From an uncultured Oscillibacter sp. (GTDB lineage Bacteria > Bacillota > Clostridia > Oscillospirales > Oscillospiraceae), in contig CAJUOD010000044.1 of the NCBI GenBank assembly GCA_910587875.1, positions 1-14,277 of the forward strand: a stretch of 14,277 nucleotides of DNA. The letters are read 5' to 3'. Every line of letters begins with the position of its first letter. The first letter of the stretch is position 1. Below, piece by piece: positions 13,998-14,277 of the stretch. The notes beneath the pieces are model-generated. The model ran no database searches. It was not told the origin of the DNA and saw only the letters and a list, made by a program, of their open reading frames with translations. The position numbers and the translations under genes are program-made.

Positions 13998-14026
13998 TAC
14001 TCTATGCGCCTGCGCGCCAACAGGTT
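13998..14026 (-). promoter_or_regulatory. Possible sigma-K type sporulation promoter of the collagen-like operon
   Basis: On the minus strand CATAGAGTA (13998-14006) fits the sigma-K -10 consensus CATAnnnTA. An AAC lies 17 bases upstream (14024-14026), where the short AC of the -35 is expected. It would give a 5' leader of about 85 bases. Short consensus matches occur by chance; the fit with spore-type products raises the likelihood. Confidence 0.4.
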
Positions 14027-14076
14027 CCGGCTGGAACCCAATTGCCGCTTCCGTCATAGGTTGGAACGGCGGCAAT
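14023..14076. other. Two hairpins in the divergent intergenic region
   Basis: GGTTCC-GGCT-GGAACC (14023-14038) is a 6-bp hairpin. ATTGCCG (14041-14047) pairs with CGGCAAT (14070-14076), extended by CCGT/ACGG across a bulge. No T-run follows. They lie in the 285-base gap between the minus-strand collagen-like gene and the plus-strand gene at 14191, and could end read-through or bind a regulator. The first overlaps the putative -35 region. Confidence 0.45.
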
Positions 14077-14190
14077 CGATATCATGCCGCAACAGTCCGG
14101 CCCCGTCGGCCGCTTGAACGTGCTGATGAAACCTCCTTTGTTTCGCCGAGAAGCAGCGCCAAACGCGGGCGGTAGAGAGGAGAACTGAGC

Positions 14191-14277
14191 ATGGAAATGA
14201 CCATTGGTACGGATACAGTCGTGATGCTGGCGGAGCTCCTGTCCGCCCTGGGCGTGATAGGCGGCGTGGTCCTTTGG
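14191..14277 (+). CDS. Start of a small membrane protein (3' truncated)
   Basis: ATG 14191 follows GAGAGGAG (14175-14182). The 29 visible residues begin MEMTIGTDTVVMLAEL and continue into a hydrophobic Gly/Val/Leu segment reaching the window edge. This pattern fits a short protein with one N-terminal membrane segment, such as small phage- or element-associated membrane proteins of Clostridia. The family cannot be fixed from this fragment. It is divergent from the collagen-like operon. Confidence 0.55.
   Translation, partial: MEMTIGTDTVVMLAELLSALGVIGGVVLW

Overview
The window looks like a chromosomal region of a spore-forming gut Clostridia bacterium, most likely of the Oscillospiraceae type. 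The evidence is GC-rich backbone genes, strong Shine-Dalgarno sites, two tandem collagen-like genes of the kind seen in spore or exosporium layers, and a layered accessory zone. The genus call is inference; no rRNA or species marker is present.

Layout. (1) 2-196 is the tail of an unrecognised gene. (2) 254-2460 is a two-gene AmmeMemoRadiSam operon: a MEMO-like/AMMECR1 fusion overlapped by a radical SAM enzyme. (3) 2488-8604 is a complete type I restriction-modification operon, hsdM-hsdS-hsdR, with its own promoter and overlapping genes. It is followed at 8642-10255 by an AlbA_2 (Schlafen-type)/GHKL ATP-binding protein. (4) 10256-10852 is the decayed right end of an integrated element. It holds a phased ATTGCAAY repeat/hairpin, a GGTAATATTACC palindrome, a possible integrase tail, a strong terminator and finally the 3' half of a tRNA-Thr(CGT) gene, which marks an att site. 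The tRNA's own terminator follows at 10861-10905, so the element lies to the left and older chromosome to the right. (5) 11037-12060 is a graveyard of recombinase-domain fragments with one unassigned small ORF. (6) 12129-13905, minus strand, is a pair of paralogous collagen-like genes with a possible sigma-K-type promoter upstream. (7) From 14191 a small membrane protein gene runs off the window.

How it works together. HsdM and HsdS form the modification enzyme, and HsdR adds nuclease and translocase. The AlbA_2 protein may regulate or supplement this defence module. The most unusual point is that the two target-recognition domains of HsdS are close duplicates. Type I specificity subunits normally carry two different ones, so this enzyme should read a palindromic split site. 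An A7 tract lies exactly between the two domains; loss of one A there would give a half-subunit that could still form the same specificity as a dimer. The two collagen-like proteins share an unusual architecture, 6 triplets + 1 extra residue + 10 triplets, although one repeat region is strongly acidic and the other uncharged.
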